A stretch of 64,000 bases of DNA, from the NCBI RefSeq assembly GCF_001905845.1, contig NZ_LIVZ01000001.1, forward strand, positions 434,001 through 498,000. Reading direction: 5' to 3'. Shown here in pieces: positions 45,495 to 54,600 of the stretch. The stretch is from Streptomyces sp. TSRI0107 (lineage in GTDB: Bacteria; Actinomycetota; Actinomycetes; Streptomycetales; Streptomycetaceae). The notes below the pieces were generated by a model. It ran no database searches, was not told the origin of the DNA, and worked only from the letters and a program-made list of their open reading frames with translations. Made by a program: the position numbers and the translations under genes. How positions within the stretch are numbered: the stretch's first letter is position 1; each line of letters opens with the position of its first letter.

Positions 45495-47330
45495 ATGGAT
45501 CAGTACCCGCTGATCGAGAACCACGGTCTGATCGGTGATCTCCAGACCGCGGCACTCGTCACCACCGACGGGACGGTCGACTGGTTCTGCTACCCGCGCT
45601 TCGACTCGCCCAGCGTATTCGGCGCCCTCCTGGACAAGGACAAAGGAGGGCACTGCACGGTCCGGCCGGCTCATACGACGTACGCGACCAAGCAGCTGTA
45701 CCTCCCCGACACGGCGATCCTGGTGACCCGCTTCATGACCGAGGCGGGCGCGGGCGAGGTCGTCGACTTCATGCCGGTGACCGGCACGACGGCCACCGCT
45801 CGCCACCGGCTGGTCCGTATGGTCCGCTGCGTGCGCGGCAGCATGACCTTCGAGGTCGACATCGCGCCCCGGTTCGACTACGGACGCAAGCCCCACGAGC
45901 TGAGCGTCACCGAGCGGGGAGCGGTGTTCGTCTCGGAGGGAACGACCCTGACGGTGCACTCGATCCGTGAGCCGGACGACGAGCGGTTGCTCGGCTTCGA
46001 CACCAGAGGCGACGACCTGCACCTCTCGCTGAGCCTGCGGGCCGGCCGGCAGTGTGGACTGGTCATGGAGTCCGCCGCCGACGGGCCGCCCCGGGAGATC
46101 CCGCTCGCCGAGTACCAGCAGGTCTTCGACGACACCGTCCGGCACTGGCGGTCCTGGCTGGGCAAGTCCCAGTACACGGGGCGCTGGCGCGAGGCCGTGG
46201 AACGCTCCGCGGTGACCCTGAAACTCATGACCTACGCCCCCAGCGGAGCCCTGGTGGCCGCCCCCACGACCGGGCTGCCCGAACAACTGGGCGGCGAACG
46301 CAACTGGGACTACCGGTTCACCTGGATCAGGGACGCCTCCTTCTCCGTGTACGCCCTGCTCGGCATGGGGTTCACCGAGGAGGCGAAGGCGTTCGTGATG
46401 TGGCTCTCCGAACGGGTCAAGGAGCGGGCGGGCAGCGACGGCGACGCCGGACCGCTGAACATCATGTACGCGGTCGACGGCTCCTCCGATCTGACGGAGG
46501 AGACCCTGGAGCACTGGGAGGGCTACGAGCGGTCGGCCCCCGTACGCATCGGAAACGGCGCGGCGACACAGCTGCAGCTCGACATCTACGGCGAGGCGCT
46601 GGACAGCATCTTCTTCGCGCACGAGCGCGGGATGCACCTGGGACACCGGGGGTGGACCGGGCTGATCACCGTCCTCGACTGGCTGGCGGACCACTGGGAC
46701 CAGGCCGGTGAAGGCCTCTGGGAGACCCGCGGAGGCCGTCAGAACTTCACCTACGGCCGCGTGATGTCCTGGGTCGCGTTCGACCGCGCGCTGCGCCTGG
46801 CGGAAGGCACCGGCCGCCCGGGTCCGATACCACGCTGGAGGAGCACACGGGACGCCGTCTACGAGCAGGTCATGGCCAAGGGCTGGAGCGACGAGCGCGG
46901 GGCCTTCGTCCAGCACTACGGCAGCGACGTGCTCGACTCCTCGCTGCTGCGCATGCCGACGGTCGGCTTCATCACCCCGGAGGACCAGATGTGGACCTCC
47001 ACCCTGGACGCGATGGAGCAGGAGCTGGTCACCGACAGCCTGGTCTACCGGTACGACCCCGAGGCCTCGCCCGACGGGCTGCGCGGCTCCGAGGGCACCT
47101 TCTCGCTGTGCACCTTCATGTACGTGGACGCGCTGGCCCGCGCCGGGCGGATCGACCAGGCCAGGCTGGTGCTGGAGAAGATGCTCGGCTACGCCAACCA
47201 CCTCGGCCTGTACTCCGAGGAGATCGCCCTGACGGGCAGGCAGCTGGGGAACTTCCCGCAGGCCTTCACCCACCTGGCCCTCATCGACGCGGCCATCACC
47301 CTGGACGCGGCTCTGAACCGGCGCCGGTAG
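45495..47330 (+). CDS. Glycoside hydrolase family 15 protein (glucoamylase/trehalase-like)
   Basis: 611 aa from the ATG at 45495 with GAAGGGG 8 bp upstream; an in-frame GTG ten codons earlier was not preferred. The N-terminal GH15 domain motif YPLIENHGLIGDLQTAALV and DWFCYPRFDSPSVFGALLD, the WDYRFTWIRDASFSVYALL segment of the (alpha/alpha)6 barrel, GNGAATQLQLDIYGE and the probable catalytic Glu in GLWETRGG are present. No secretion signal, so it acts in the cytoplasm, on trehalose or a short alpha-glucan. A TAGTCT -10-like hexamer sits at 45438. One of three accessory genes splitting the radical SAM/DUF2344 pair. Confidence 0.88.
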   Translation: MDQYPLIENHGLIGDLQTAALVTTDGTVDWFCYPRFDSPSVFGALLDKDKGGHCTVRPAHTTYATKQLYLPDTAILVTRFMTEAGAGEVVDFMPVTGTTATARHRLVRMVRCVRGSMTFEVDIAPRFDYGRKPHELSVTERGAVFVSEGTTLTVHSIREPDDERLLGFDTRGDDLHLSLSLRAGRQCGLVMESAADGPPREIPLAEYQQVFDDTVRHWRSWLGKSQYTGRWREAVERSAVTLKLMTYAPSGALVAAPTTGLPEQLGGERNWDYRFTWIRDASFSVYALLGMGFTEEAKAFVMWLSERVKERAGSDGDAGPLNIMYAVDGSSDLTEETLEHWEGYERSAPVRIGNGAATQLQLDIYGEALDSIFFAHERGMHLGHRGWTGLITVLDWLADHWDQAGEGLWETRGGRQNFTYGRVMSWVAFDRALRLAEGTGRPGPIPRWRSTRDAVYEQVMAKGWSDERGAFVQHYGSDVLDSSLLRMPTVGFITPEDQMWTSTLDAMEQELVTDSLVYRYDPEASPDGLRGSEGTFSLCTFMYVDALARAGRIDQARLVLEKMLGYANHLGLYSEEIALTGRQLGNFPQAFTHLALIDAAITLDAALNRRR

Positions 47331-47472
47331 TCGTTCGCGAGCCACACAAGCACCTCAAGCGGATGTCCGGGACGGTGCGAGCTGACTAGAGTCGTCTCGT
47401 CACAGCCGGTTGTGGGGGCAGCCGGAGTCTGGTCGGCGGTGCCGACGTCCTTGGGGAGGGGACCCGCAGCGC

Positions 47473-49527
47473 ATGAGTCGTCGCTCTGGTGGCCTGGTGG
47501 GAGTCTGGGCCGAAGCGCAGCGTCAGCAGCAGCGCCGGATGGAAGCGGACGCCAGAAGGCGCAGGGAACAGGAACGGCAGGAACGGGCCCGTCAACGCCG
47601 TGCCGCGCAGGACTACCGGGACTACCGGCAGGCGGAGGCACGGCGGCGCACGGACGAACTGGAGGCCCGGGTCGCGGTCCTCCAGGGGCTGCTCGCCGCC
47701 GGATGCCGGGCACCGGCCTTCCGGGCGGCCTCCCTGCTGCGTACCGAGGAGGTGCAGCCTTTCTCGCCGGGCCCCCTGGCCCAGCCCGTACCCATGCCGG
47801 ATCCGGCGCACTACCAGGCGCAGGGCGGATGGACGGCGAGCCGGCGAGCGCAGGCCGAGGCCGAGGCGCGGGCGCGGTTCGAGCGGGACTGGCACGCGGC
47901 GCAGGCCGCCGAAGCCCAGCGACTCCGGCAGCTGGCGGCCTTCCAGCGGGAGTACGAGCAGTGGGTCCGGAACCACGTGACGGAGGTGCGCGGGCACAAC
48001 GCGGGCGTCGCCGAGGTGATCGCCGGGGTCCGCCGAGGGGAGCCCGACGCGGTCGTCGAGTACTTCTCCGCCGCCCTCTACTCCTCCACGGCGTGGCCCG
48101 GGGAATTCCCCCGGGCCCTCACCGCCGCCTACGACCCCGCCGGACGGCAACTGGTCCTCGACTGGGAGCTGCCCTCGTACGACGTCGTCCCGGAGGCCAA
48201 GGCGGTGCGGTACGTGCCTTCCCAGGACCAGGACAAGGAGACCGCCCGCCCCGCGACCCAGCGCCGCGCCCTGTACCGCGAGGTACTCGCCCAGTGCGTG
48301 CTGCTCGCCCTGCACGAGCTGTTCGCCGCGGACGAGTACGGCGCGCTGGAGTCGGTGACGCTGAACGGCTTCGTCGACGACCACGATCCGGCGACCGGGC
48401 GGCAGACGCACATCGTCCTCGCGACCGTCATGGCGCCGAGACCGCGCTTCACCGGCCTGCACCTTGAGCAGGTCGACCCGATCAGCTGCCTGGTCGAGGG
48501 GCTGCGGGGACAACTGACGTCCCGGCCCGACCAACTCGCCGCCGTACGCCCGAGCAGGCGACCCGAGGACGTCGGGAACCGCGTGGTCACCCACGGCGGT
48601 GACGAGGAACCCGACCTGTACACGATGGACCCGATCGCGTTCGAGGAGCTGGTCGCCGACCTCTTCCGGGCCATGGGCATGCAGGCGGTCACGACCCAGC
48701 GCTCCAACGACGGCGGCGTGGACGTCGACGCCCTGGATCCGGCCCCGATCCGCGGCGGCAAGATCGTCGTACAGGTGAAGCGCTACCGGAACACCGTCCC
48801 GCCCACCGCGGTACGCGACCTGTACGGAACCGTCCAGGACGCCGGGGCCAACAAGGGCGTCCTCGTGACCACCTCGGGTTTCGGGCCGGGCTCGCACGCC
48901 TTCGCCGACGGTAAACCGCTGGAGCTCGTGTCGGGCGGTGAACTCGTCGACCTGCTCCACCGGCACGGGCTGCGCGGCCGCCTCGGCGACGGCCGCCCGG
49001 CCCCCGCGCAGCCGGCCGCCGTCCCCCCGGCGGCACCGTCCGCCGACCACAGCCTGCTGGGCATGTCCTGGTCCGGCGGCGTCGCGCTGGACGTGTGCGC
49101 ACTGGTCTGCCGCGGAAACCGGGTCCTCGGCGAGGACCACTTCGTCTTCTTCAACAACAGCCGCACCCCCGACGGTTCCGTGCAGGCCGTCTCCGCGGCA
49201 CCGCCGGACAAGGCGGCCATCCGGGTCGCGTTCGACGCGCTGCCCGAGGCCGCCGACCGCCTCGTCCTGGTCGCCGCCGTGGACCCGGAGGTCAACCCGG
49301 ACGCCGACCTCTCGGGATTCACGGACGCCCGCATCCGGTTGCTCGACTCCGGGACGAGCGAGCTGGGGCGACTGGAGGTCTCCGACGGCCGTCGCGGCGA
49401 GACCGCCCTGGTGCTGGGGTCCTTCCGGCGCCGGCCGAACGGCGACTGGGATTTCGTGGTCGGCGGCAAGGGCTACCCCGGCGGCCTGGAACAGCTCGTA
49501 CAGGAGTACGGCATCGAGGTCGAATAG
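47473..49527 (+). CDS. Mrr-type restriction endonuclease fused to a TerD-like domain
   Basis: 684 aa. Residues 10-70 form a charged coiled coil (EADARRRREQERQERARQRR); about 110-370 is a conserved but unnamed middle domain; about 385-500 is an Mrr-cat nuclease (FEELVADLF, Asp in NDGGVDVDA, QVK in IVVQVKRY); about 525-684 is TerD-like (GMSWSGGVALDVCALV, FVFFNN, ETALVLGSF, WDFVVGG). Mrr domains cut modified DNA; TerD domains bind Ca2+ and act in stress and phage-related systems. The Ca-binding Asp pattern is only partly kept. The start is uncertain (GGAGGGG lies about 12 bp upstream). It could be a membrane-less defence or damage-response nuclease. Confidence 0.82.
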   Translation: MSRRSGGLVGVWAEAQRQQQRRMEADARRRREQERQERARQRRAAQDYRDYRQAEARRRTDELEARVAVLQGLLAAGCRAPAFRAASLLRTEEVQPFSPGPLAQPVPMPDPAHYQAQGGWTASRRAQAEAEARARFERDWHAAQAAEAQRLRQLAAFQREYEQWVRNHVTEVRGHNAGVAEVIAGVRRGEPDAVVEYFSAALYSSTAWPGEFPRALTAAYDPAGRQLVLDWELPSYDVVPEAKAVRYVPSQDQDKETARPATQRRALYREVLAQCVLLALHELFAADEYGALESVTLNGFVDDHDPATGRQTHIVLATVMAPRPRFTGLHLEQVDPISCLVEGLRGQLTSRPDQLAAVRPSRRPEDVGNRVVTHGGDEEPDLYTMDPIAFEELVADLFRAMGMQAVTTQRSNDGGVDVDALDPAPIRGGKIVVQVKRYRNTVPPTAVRDLYGTVQDAGANKGVLVTTSGFGPGSHAFADGKPLELVSGGELVDLLHRHGLRGRLGDGRPAPAQPAAVPPAAPSADHSLLGMSWSGGVALDVCALVCRGNRVLGEDHFVFFNNSRTPDGSVQAVSAAPPDKAAIRVAFDALPEAADRLVLVAAVDPEVNPDADLSGFTDARIRLLDSGTSELGRLEVSDGRRGETALVLGSFRRRPNGDWDFVVGGKGYPGGLEQLVQEYGIEVE

Positions 49528-49600
49528 CGGCCGCGTAACACCTTGGTGACGCGAGGGCCCCCACCGCAACGGAGTGAGCCCTCGCCGTGTCCTCAACGGT

Positions 49601-50602
49601 ATGGAACTGGAAAAGCCGCAGGCGGGCGAGGTCGAGGAGCGACGGCCCGAGGGGTGCCTCACCGTCGCCGTCCGGCTGCCCGTGCGGATCGTCGCGCTGG
49701 TCGTCGTCCTGCCCGTGCGGATGGTGTGGGACGCGCTGGTCGTCGCCGGGCGGTTCCTGAGGGACACCGTGCTGCGGCCGCTCGGGCGGGCGTTGGGATG
49801 GCTGGCGAAGGCGCTGTTCGTCTGGCCGTTCGTGGCGCTGTGGCGGTGGGTGCTGGTGCCGCTGGGACGGGCGCTCGGCTGGCTGGGGAAGTGGCTGGTC
49901 GTGGTGCCGGCGGTGTGGCTGTACCGGCATGTGCTGACCCCGATCGGGCACGGCGTCGCCTGGGTGGCGCGCGGCGTCCGGGCCGGCCTGACCTGGGTGT
50001 ACGTGCGTCTGCTGACCCCGGTCGGACACGGGGTCCTATGGCTCGTGCGGTATCTGTTCGTCGTCCCCGCGGTGTGGCTCTACCAGTGGGTGCTCGCGCC
50101 GGTCGGGCGGGCCGTCGCCTGGACCGTGTACTGGACCTTCCGGGTGCTCTTCGTGCTCCCGGCGCTCGCGGTGTGGCGGTGGGTGCTGGTGCCCGTCGGG
50201 CGGGTGCTCGCGGTCGTCGGGCGCGAGGTCTGGGCCGCGCTGGGACACGCCTGGCGGATCGCCGGGCACATCTCGCGCGCCGTGGGGCGCTTTCTCGGGA
50301 CCCTCTTCCGGTGGATCTTCGTGGAGCCGGTGCGCTGGGTGTACCGCGCTGTGCTGACACCGATCGGACACGCGGTCCGCGACACCGTGCTGCGGCCCGC
50401 CGCCGAGGCCGCCCGCGCCGTGGGACGGGCCACCCGGCGGGCACTGACGTCCGTCCGGGAGAGCGTGCGGCAGGCCCGGTACGACGTCCGCAGGATGCTG
50501 TTCGGTGAGCCTCGCGAGCGGGTGGCGGTGGCCCGGCGGGAACCTGAGGGCGGTGAGACACGTACTCTTGGTAGGAGTACGACCGCTCTCACGAAGGACT
50601 GA
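49601..50602 (+). CDS. Repeat-containing membrane-associated protein, unknown function
   Basis: 333 aa from the ATG at 49601; an upstream GTG at 49574 is an alternative. The core consists of about seven repeats of roughly 30-40 residues, each with a short VL-x-P-(L/V/I)-G-(R/H) turn (LRPLGRAL, LVPLGRAL, LTPIGHGV, LTPVGHGV, LAPVGRAV, LVPVGRVL, LTPIGHAV) followed by hydrophobic, Trp-rich stretches. It looks like a chain of amphipathic or membrane-lying helices rather than ordinary transmembrane spans. The C-terminal 70 residues are basic. It follows the Mrr-TerD gene by 73 bp and may be in the same unit. No family recognised. Confidence 0.7.
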   Translation: MELEKPQAGEVEERRPEGCLTVAVRLPVRIVALVVVLPVRMVWDALVVAGRFLRDTVLRPLGRALGWLAKALFVWPFVALWRWVLVPLGRALGWLGKWLVVVPAVWLYRHVLTPIGHGVAWVARGVRAGLTWVYVRLLTPVGHGVLWLVRYLFVVPAVWLYQWVLAPVGRAVAWTVYWTFRVLFVLPALAVWRWVLVPVGRVLAVVGREVWAALGHAWRIAGHISRAVGRFLGTLFRWIFVEPVRWVYRAVLTPIGHAVRDTVLRPAAEAARAVGRATRRALTSVRESVRQARYDVRRMLFGEPRERVAVARREPEGGETRTLGRSTTALTKD

Positions 50603-50649
50603 AGACACTGGGCAAGCGACAGCCCGAAGGCCCGCCGCCCGCACCCGCG

Positions 50650-51447
50650 GTGCAGCGCATCCGACTGCGCTACACCAAGCGCGGCCGCCTGAGGTTCACC
50701 AGCCACCGCGACTTCCAGCGCGCTTTCGAGCGTGCGCTGCGCCGCGCCGAAGTACCCATGGCGTACTCGGCGGGGTTCACCCCGCACCCGAAGGTGTCGT
50801 ACGCCAATGCCGCACCCACCGGCACGGGCAGTGAGGCGGAGTACCTGGAGATCGCGCTCACCGAGCCGCGTGACCCCCAGCGGCTGCGGGAGCTGCTCGA
50901 CGAGTCGCTGCCGACCGGCCTCGACATCGTCGACGCGGTCGAGGCCCGCACCTCCGGCCTCGCCGACCGGCTGACGGCCTCCGTGTGGGAGCTGCGGCTG
51001 GACGGGGTGGAGCCGGCCGACGCGGCCCGCGCGGTGGCGGCGTTCAACGCGGCCGGGACGGTCGAGGTGCAGCGCCTCACCAAGAACGGGATGCGCACGT
51101 TCGACGCCCGCCCGGCCGTCGCGAGCCTGCGGAGCCTCGACAGCGCGGAAACCCACAGTTCGCCTGCCGATAGGCCGACCGACCAGCCCTGTGCGATACT
51201 GCGGCTGGTTGTTCGGCACGTGACGCCTGCCGTACGACCCGACGACGTCCTGTCCGGTCTCCGCGCCGTGGCCGACCTGGCGCCGCCGGTCCCCGCAGCG
51301 GTGACCAGGCTGGCGCAGGGGCTGTTCGATGAAGAGACCGGCACGGTGACCGACCCGCTCGCGCCCGACCGCGAGGCAGCGGCGGCCCTCTCGACGGCCG
51401 CTCCGGCTGCCGCCGCGACGGCGCCGACGCCGGAAGGTCCCGCGTAG
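50650..51447 (+). CDS. DUF2344 protein (TIGR03936 type), partner of the radical SAM protein
   Basis: 265 aa from a GTG. Starts QRIRLRYTKRGRLRFTSHRDFQRAFERALRRA, and contains YSAGFTPHPKVSYANAAPTG, both typical of the family that is encoded beside or fused to TIGR03960 radical SAM proteins. A CTG at 50608, 9 bp after AAGGA, would give the GKRQPEGPPPAPA N-terminus seen, as I recall, in other streptomycetes, so the real start may be that rare codon. The C-terminal 60 residues are Ala/Pro-rich. Confidence 0.85.
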   Translation: MQRIRLRYTKRGRLRFTSHRDFQRAFERALRRAEVPMAYSAGFTPHPKVSYANAAPTGTGSEAEYLEIALTEPRDPQRLRELLDESLPTGLDIVDAVEARTSGLADRLTASVWELRLDGVEPADAARAVAAFNAAGTVEVQRLTKNGMRTFDARPAVASLRSLDSAETHSSPADRPTDQPCAILRLVVRHVTPAVRPDDVLSGLRAVADLAPPVPAAVTRLAQGLFDEETGTVTDPLAPDREAAAALSTAAPAAAATAPTPEGPA

Positions 51448-51693
51448 GGACGGACGTCGTAGCGCCGCCCTCGTACTCGGGAGCCACCTGGGTCGGGCAG
51501 CGCACCGACCAGAAGACTTTCGCCAGGCCGTGCGCATGAGGCGTACGGAACCGGCGAGACAGGACACAGAGAGCTCCCGTGCGGCGCCCGCGCCCCGGAC
51601 GGCGGCAGTCGCGCACCGCGCGAGCCGCGGACGTCACCGGCATACCGCCGGACCAGGCGCGGCGCCCGGGAGCCTGACGGGAGAAACGCCCGC
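51448..51693 (+). other. Leader region of the RNase E/G gene
   Basis: About 245 bp without a convincing gene. No terminator follows the DUF2344 stop, so read-through is possible. RNase E genes elsewhere autoregulate through long leaders; no specific fold was identified here. Confidence 0.3.
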
Positions 51694-54600
51694 ATGCTCG
51701 AGCCGACCGAACCCATCGAGGGTTCCGAAGAGAACAACACTCCCAGCGACACCCTGCCGCCGCGTCGTCGGCGCCGTGCCGCGTCCCGCCCGGCGGGTCC
51801 GCCCGCCGCGGCCTCCGACACCCCGGCGGAGACCGTCGCGCCGGCCATACCGGCCGCCGATTCCGCCGATCTCGCGGCCACCGAGGCCGAGAGCGCGGAG
51901 GAAACCGAGGAGACGGCCGCGGAGACCGCCGAGGTGCCCGCCGCTGCCGAGGAGGCACCCGCTCCCGCCGCCCGTCCGCGGCGCCGTGCGACGCGCCGCG
52001 CGTCGTCCCCGGCCGGCGCTCCGGCGTCCGCCGAGGCCGCCGAGACCGTGGTGCCAGTGGCCGCCCCCGAGGCCGGGACCGAGGCGCCTGCCGCGGAGGA
52101 GCCCGCCGCCGTGGCGGAGGAGCCCGCGCCGCGGCGTACCCGCCGCCGGGCCACGCGCCGCGTGGCGTCCCCGGCCGGCGCCCCGGCGTCCGCCGAGCCC
52201 GCCGAGACCGTGGTGACGCCCGTCGCCGCCGGTACGCCGGAGACGGCGGAGGCCGCAGAGCCCGCCGAGCCCGCCGCGGTTTCCGAGGCTCCGGTCGCAG
52301 AGGAGGCAGCGCCCGCGCCCCGTACGCGTCGCCGTGCCACGCGTCGTGCGTCCGCGCCCGCCGGTTCCCCGGCGCCCATGGAGGCCGCCGAGGCTGTCGC
52401 CCCGGCCGTCCCGCAGGCGAGCGCCGAGCCGGAGCCCGCCGTGGAGACCCCCGCCGTTGAGGCTCCCGCCGTCGAGGAGGCCGCGCCGCGTCGTACGCGT
52501 CGTCGTGCCACGCGTCAGGCGGCCGCGCCTGCCGCGCCCGCCGAGGCCGCCGTCACCGAGGCGCCCGCTGTCGAGGAGACGGCGGCGCCCGAGGCCGAGG
52601 CCCCCGCCGCCGAGGCTCCCGCCGTCGAGGAGGCCGCGCCGCGGCGTACGCGTCGTCGTGCCACGCGTCAGGCGGCCGCGCCCGCCGAGGCCGCCGTCAC
52701 CGAGGCGCCCGCCGCCGAGCCCGCCCCGGCCGCCGAGCCGCAGGCCGAGGCCCCCGCCGCCGAGCAGCCCGAGGAGGGTGCCGCGCCGCGTCGCCGTCGC
52801 CGGGTCGTGCGCAAGGCCGCCACCGGGTTCTCCGAGCCCGCGCGTCCCGCCGCCGCCGACGCCCCGCAGCGTCCGGCGCGTCCCGCCGTGGCCGTGTTCC
52901 AGCCGCCGGTGTTCACCGAACCGAGGTTCCAGACGCCGGAGCGGGCCGCCGCCGAGGCCGCCGCCGAAGCCGCGGAGGAGACCGAGAGCACCCAGGCCGC
53001 CGAGCCCGTCGAGCCCGTCGAGGCCGCCGGGACCGAGGAGCTCGCCGCCGAGCAGACCGGCTCGCGGCGCCGCCGTCGCCGCCGGGGTGCCGCCGAGGAG
53101 GCGGAGCCCGCGCAGGCGGTCGAGGAGCCCGTGGAGGAGGAGGCCGAGGAGGCCGCCGAGGAGTCCGTCGAGGGCGAGGAGGCCGAGGAGACCGGCTCCC
53201 GTCGCCGTCGCCGCCGTGGTGGCCGTCGCCGCCGCCGGGGCGAGTCCGCCGAGGGCGAGGGCGGTGAGTACGGCGAGGAGACCGAGGAGGTCGCCGCCGA
53301 GCAGGCCGCGCAGGACGCCGAGGACACCGCCGAGCAGGTCGAGGAAGACGTCGAGGAGGCTGCGGAGGCGGAGGCCGAGGACCGCGACGAGGCCGGCGGT
53401 TCGACCGCGGGCAGCCGCCGCCGCCGTCGCCGCCGCCGTCGCGCCGGGGACACCGCCGTGGACACCGAGCCCGGCGAGGGCGACCCCGAGCGCACGGTCG
53501 TCAAGGTCCGCGAGCCCCGCAAGGCCGCCGAGCGCGAGCCGTCCGACGAGGTGCAGTCCATCAAGGGCTCGACCCGTCTGGAGGCGAAGAAGCAGCGCCG
53601 CCGTGAGGGCCGCGAGCAGGGCCGCCGCCGCGTCCCGATCATCACCGAGGCCGAGTTCCTTGCCCGCCGCGAGGCCGTCGAGCGCGTGATGGTGGTCCGC
53701 CAGCACGGCGACCGCACGCAGATCGGCGTCCTCGAGGACAACGTGCTCGTCGAGCACTACGTCAACAAGGAGCAGTCGACCTCGTACGTCGGCAACGTCT
53801 ACCTCGGCAAGGTGCAGAACGTGCTGCCGTCGATGGAGGCCGCCTTCATCGACATCGGCAAGGGCCGCAACGCCGTGCTCTACGCCGGCGAGGTCAACTT
53901 CGAGGCGCTGGGCATGGCCAACGGCCCGCGCCGCATCGAGTCCGCGCTGAAGTCGGGCCAGTCGGTCCTGGTGCAGGTCACCAAGGACCCGATCGGCCAC
54001 AAGGGCGCCCGTCTGACCAGCCAGGTCTCCCTGCCGGGCCGCTACCTCGTGTACGTGCCCGAGGGCTCCATGACCGGCATCAGCCGCAAGCTGCCCGACA
54101 CCGAGCGGGCCCGGCTGAAGACCATCCTCAAGAAGATCGTCCCCGAGGACGCGGGCGTCATCGTGCGCACCGCCGCCGAGGGCGCGAGCGAGGAGGAGCT
54201 GCGCCGGGACGTCGAGCGGCTGCAGGCGCAGTGGGAGGACATCCAGAAGAAGGCGAAGAGCGGCAACGCCCCGACGCTGCTCTACGGCGAGCCGGACATG
54301 ACCGTCCGGGTCGTGCGCGACATCTTCAACGAGGACTTCTCCAAGGTCATCGTCAGCGGTGACGACGCCTGGCAGACCATCCACGGGTACGTCTCGCACG
54401 TCGCCCCGGACCTGGCCGGCCGGCTGTCGAAGTGGACGTCCGAGGTCGACGTCTTCGCCACCTACCGGATCGACGAGCAGCTCGCCAAGGCGCTGGACCG
54501 CAAGGTCTGGCTGCCCAGCGGCGGTTCGCTGGTGATCGACCGGACCGAGGCGATGGTCGTCATCGACGTCAACACCGGCAAGTTCACCGGCCAGGGCGGC

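Noticed and set aside
51750-52830. Repeats in the first third of rne considered as a CRISPR-like array
   Set aside because: Units are in-frame, variable in length and encode Arg-rich boxes; there are no uniform spacers, and no cas genes are present.
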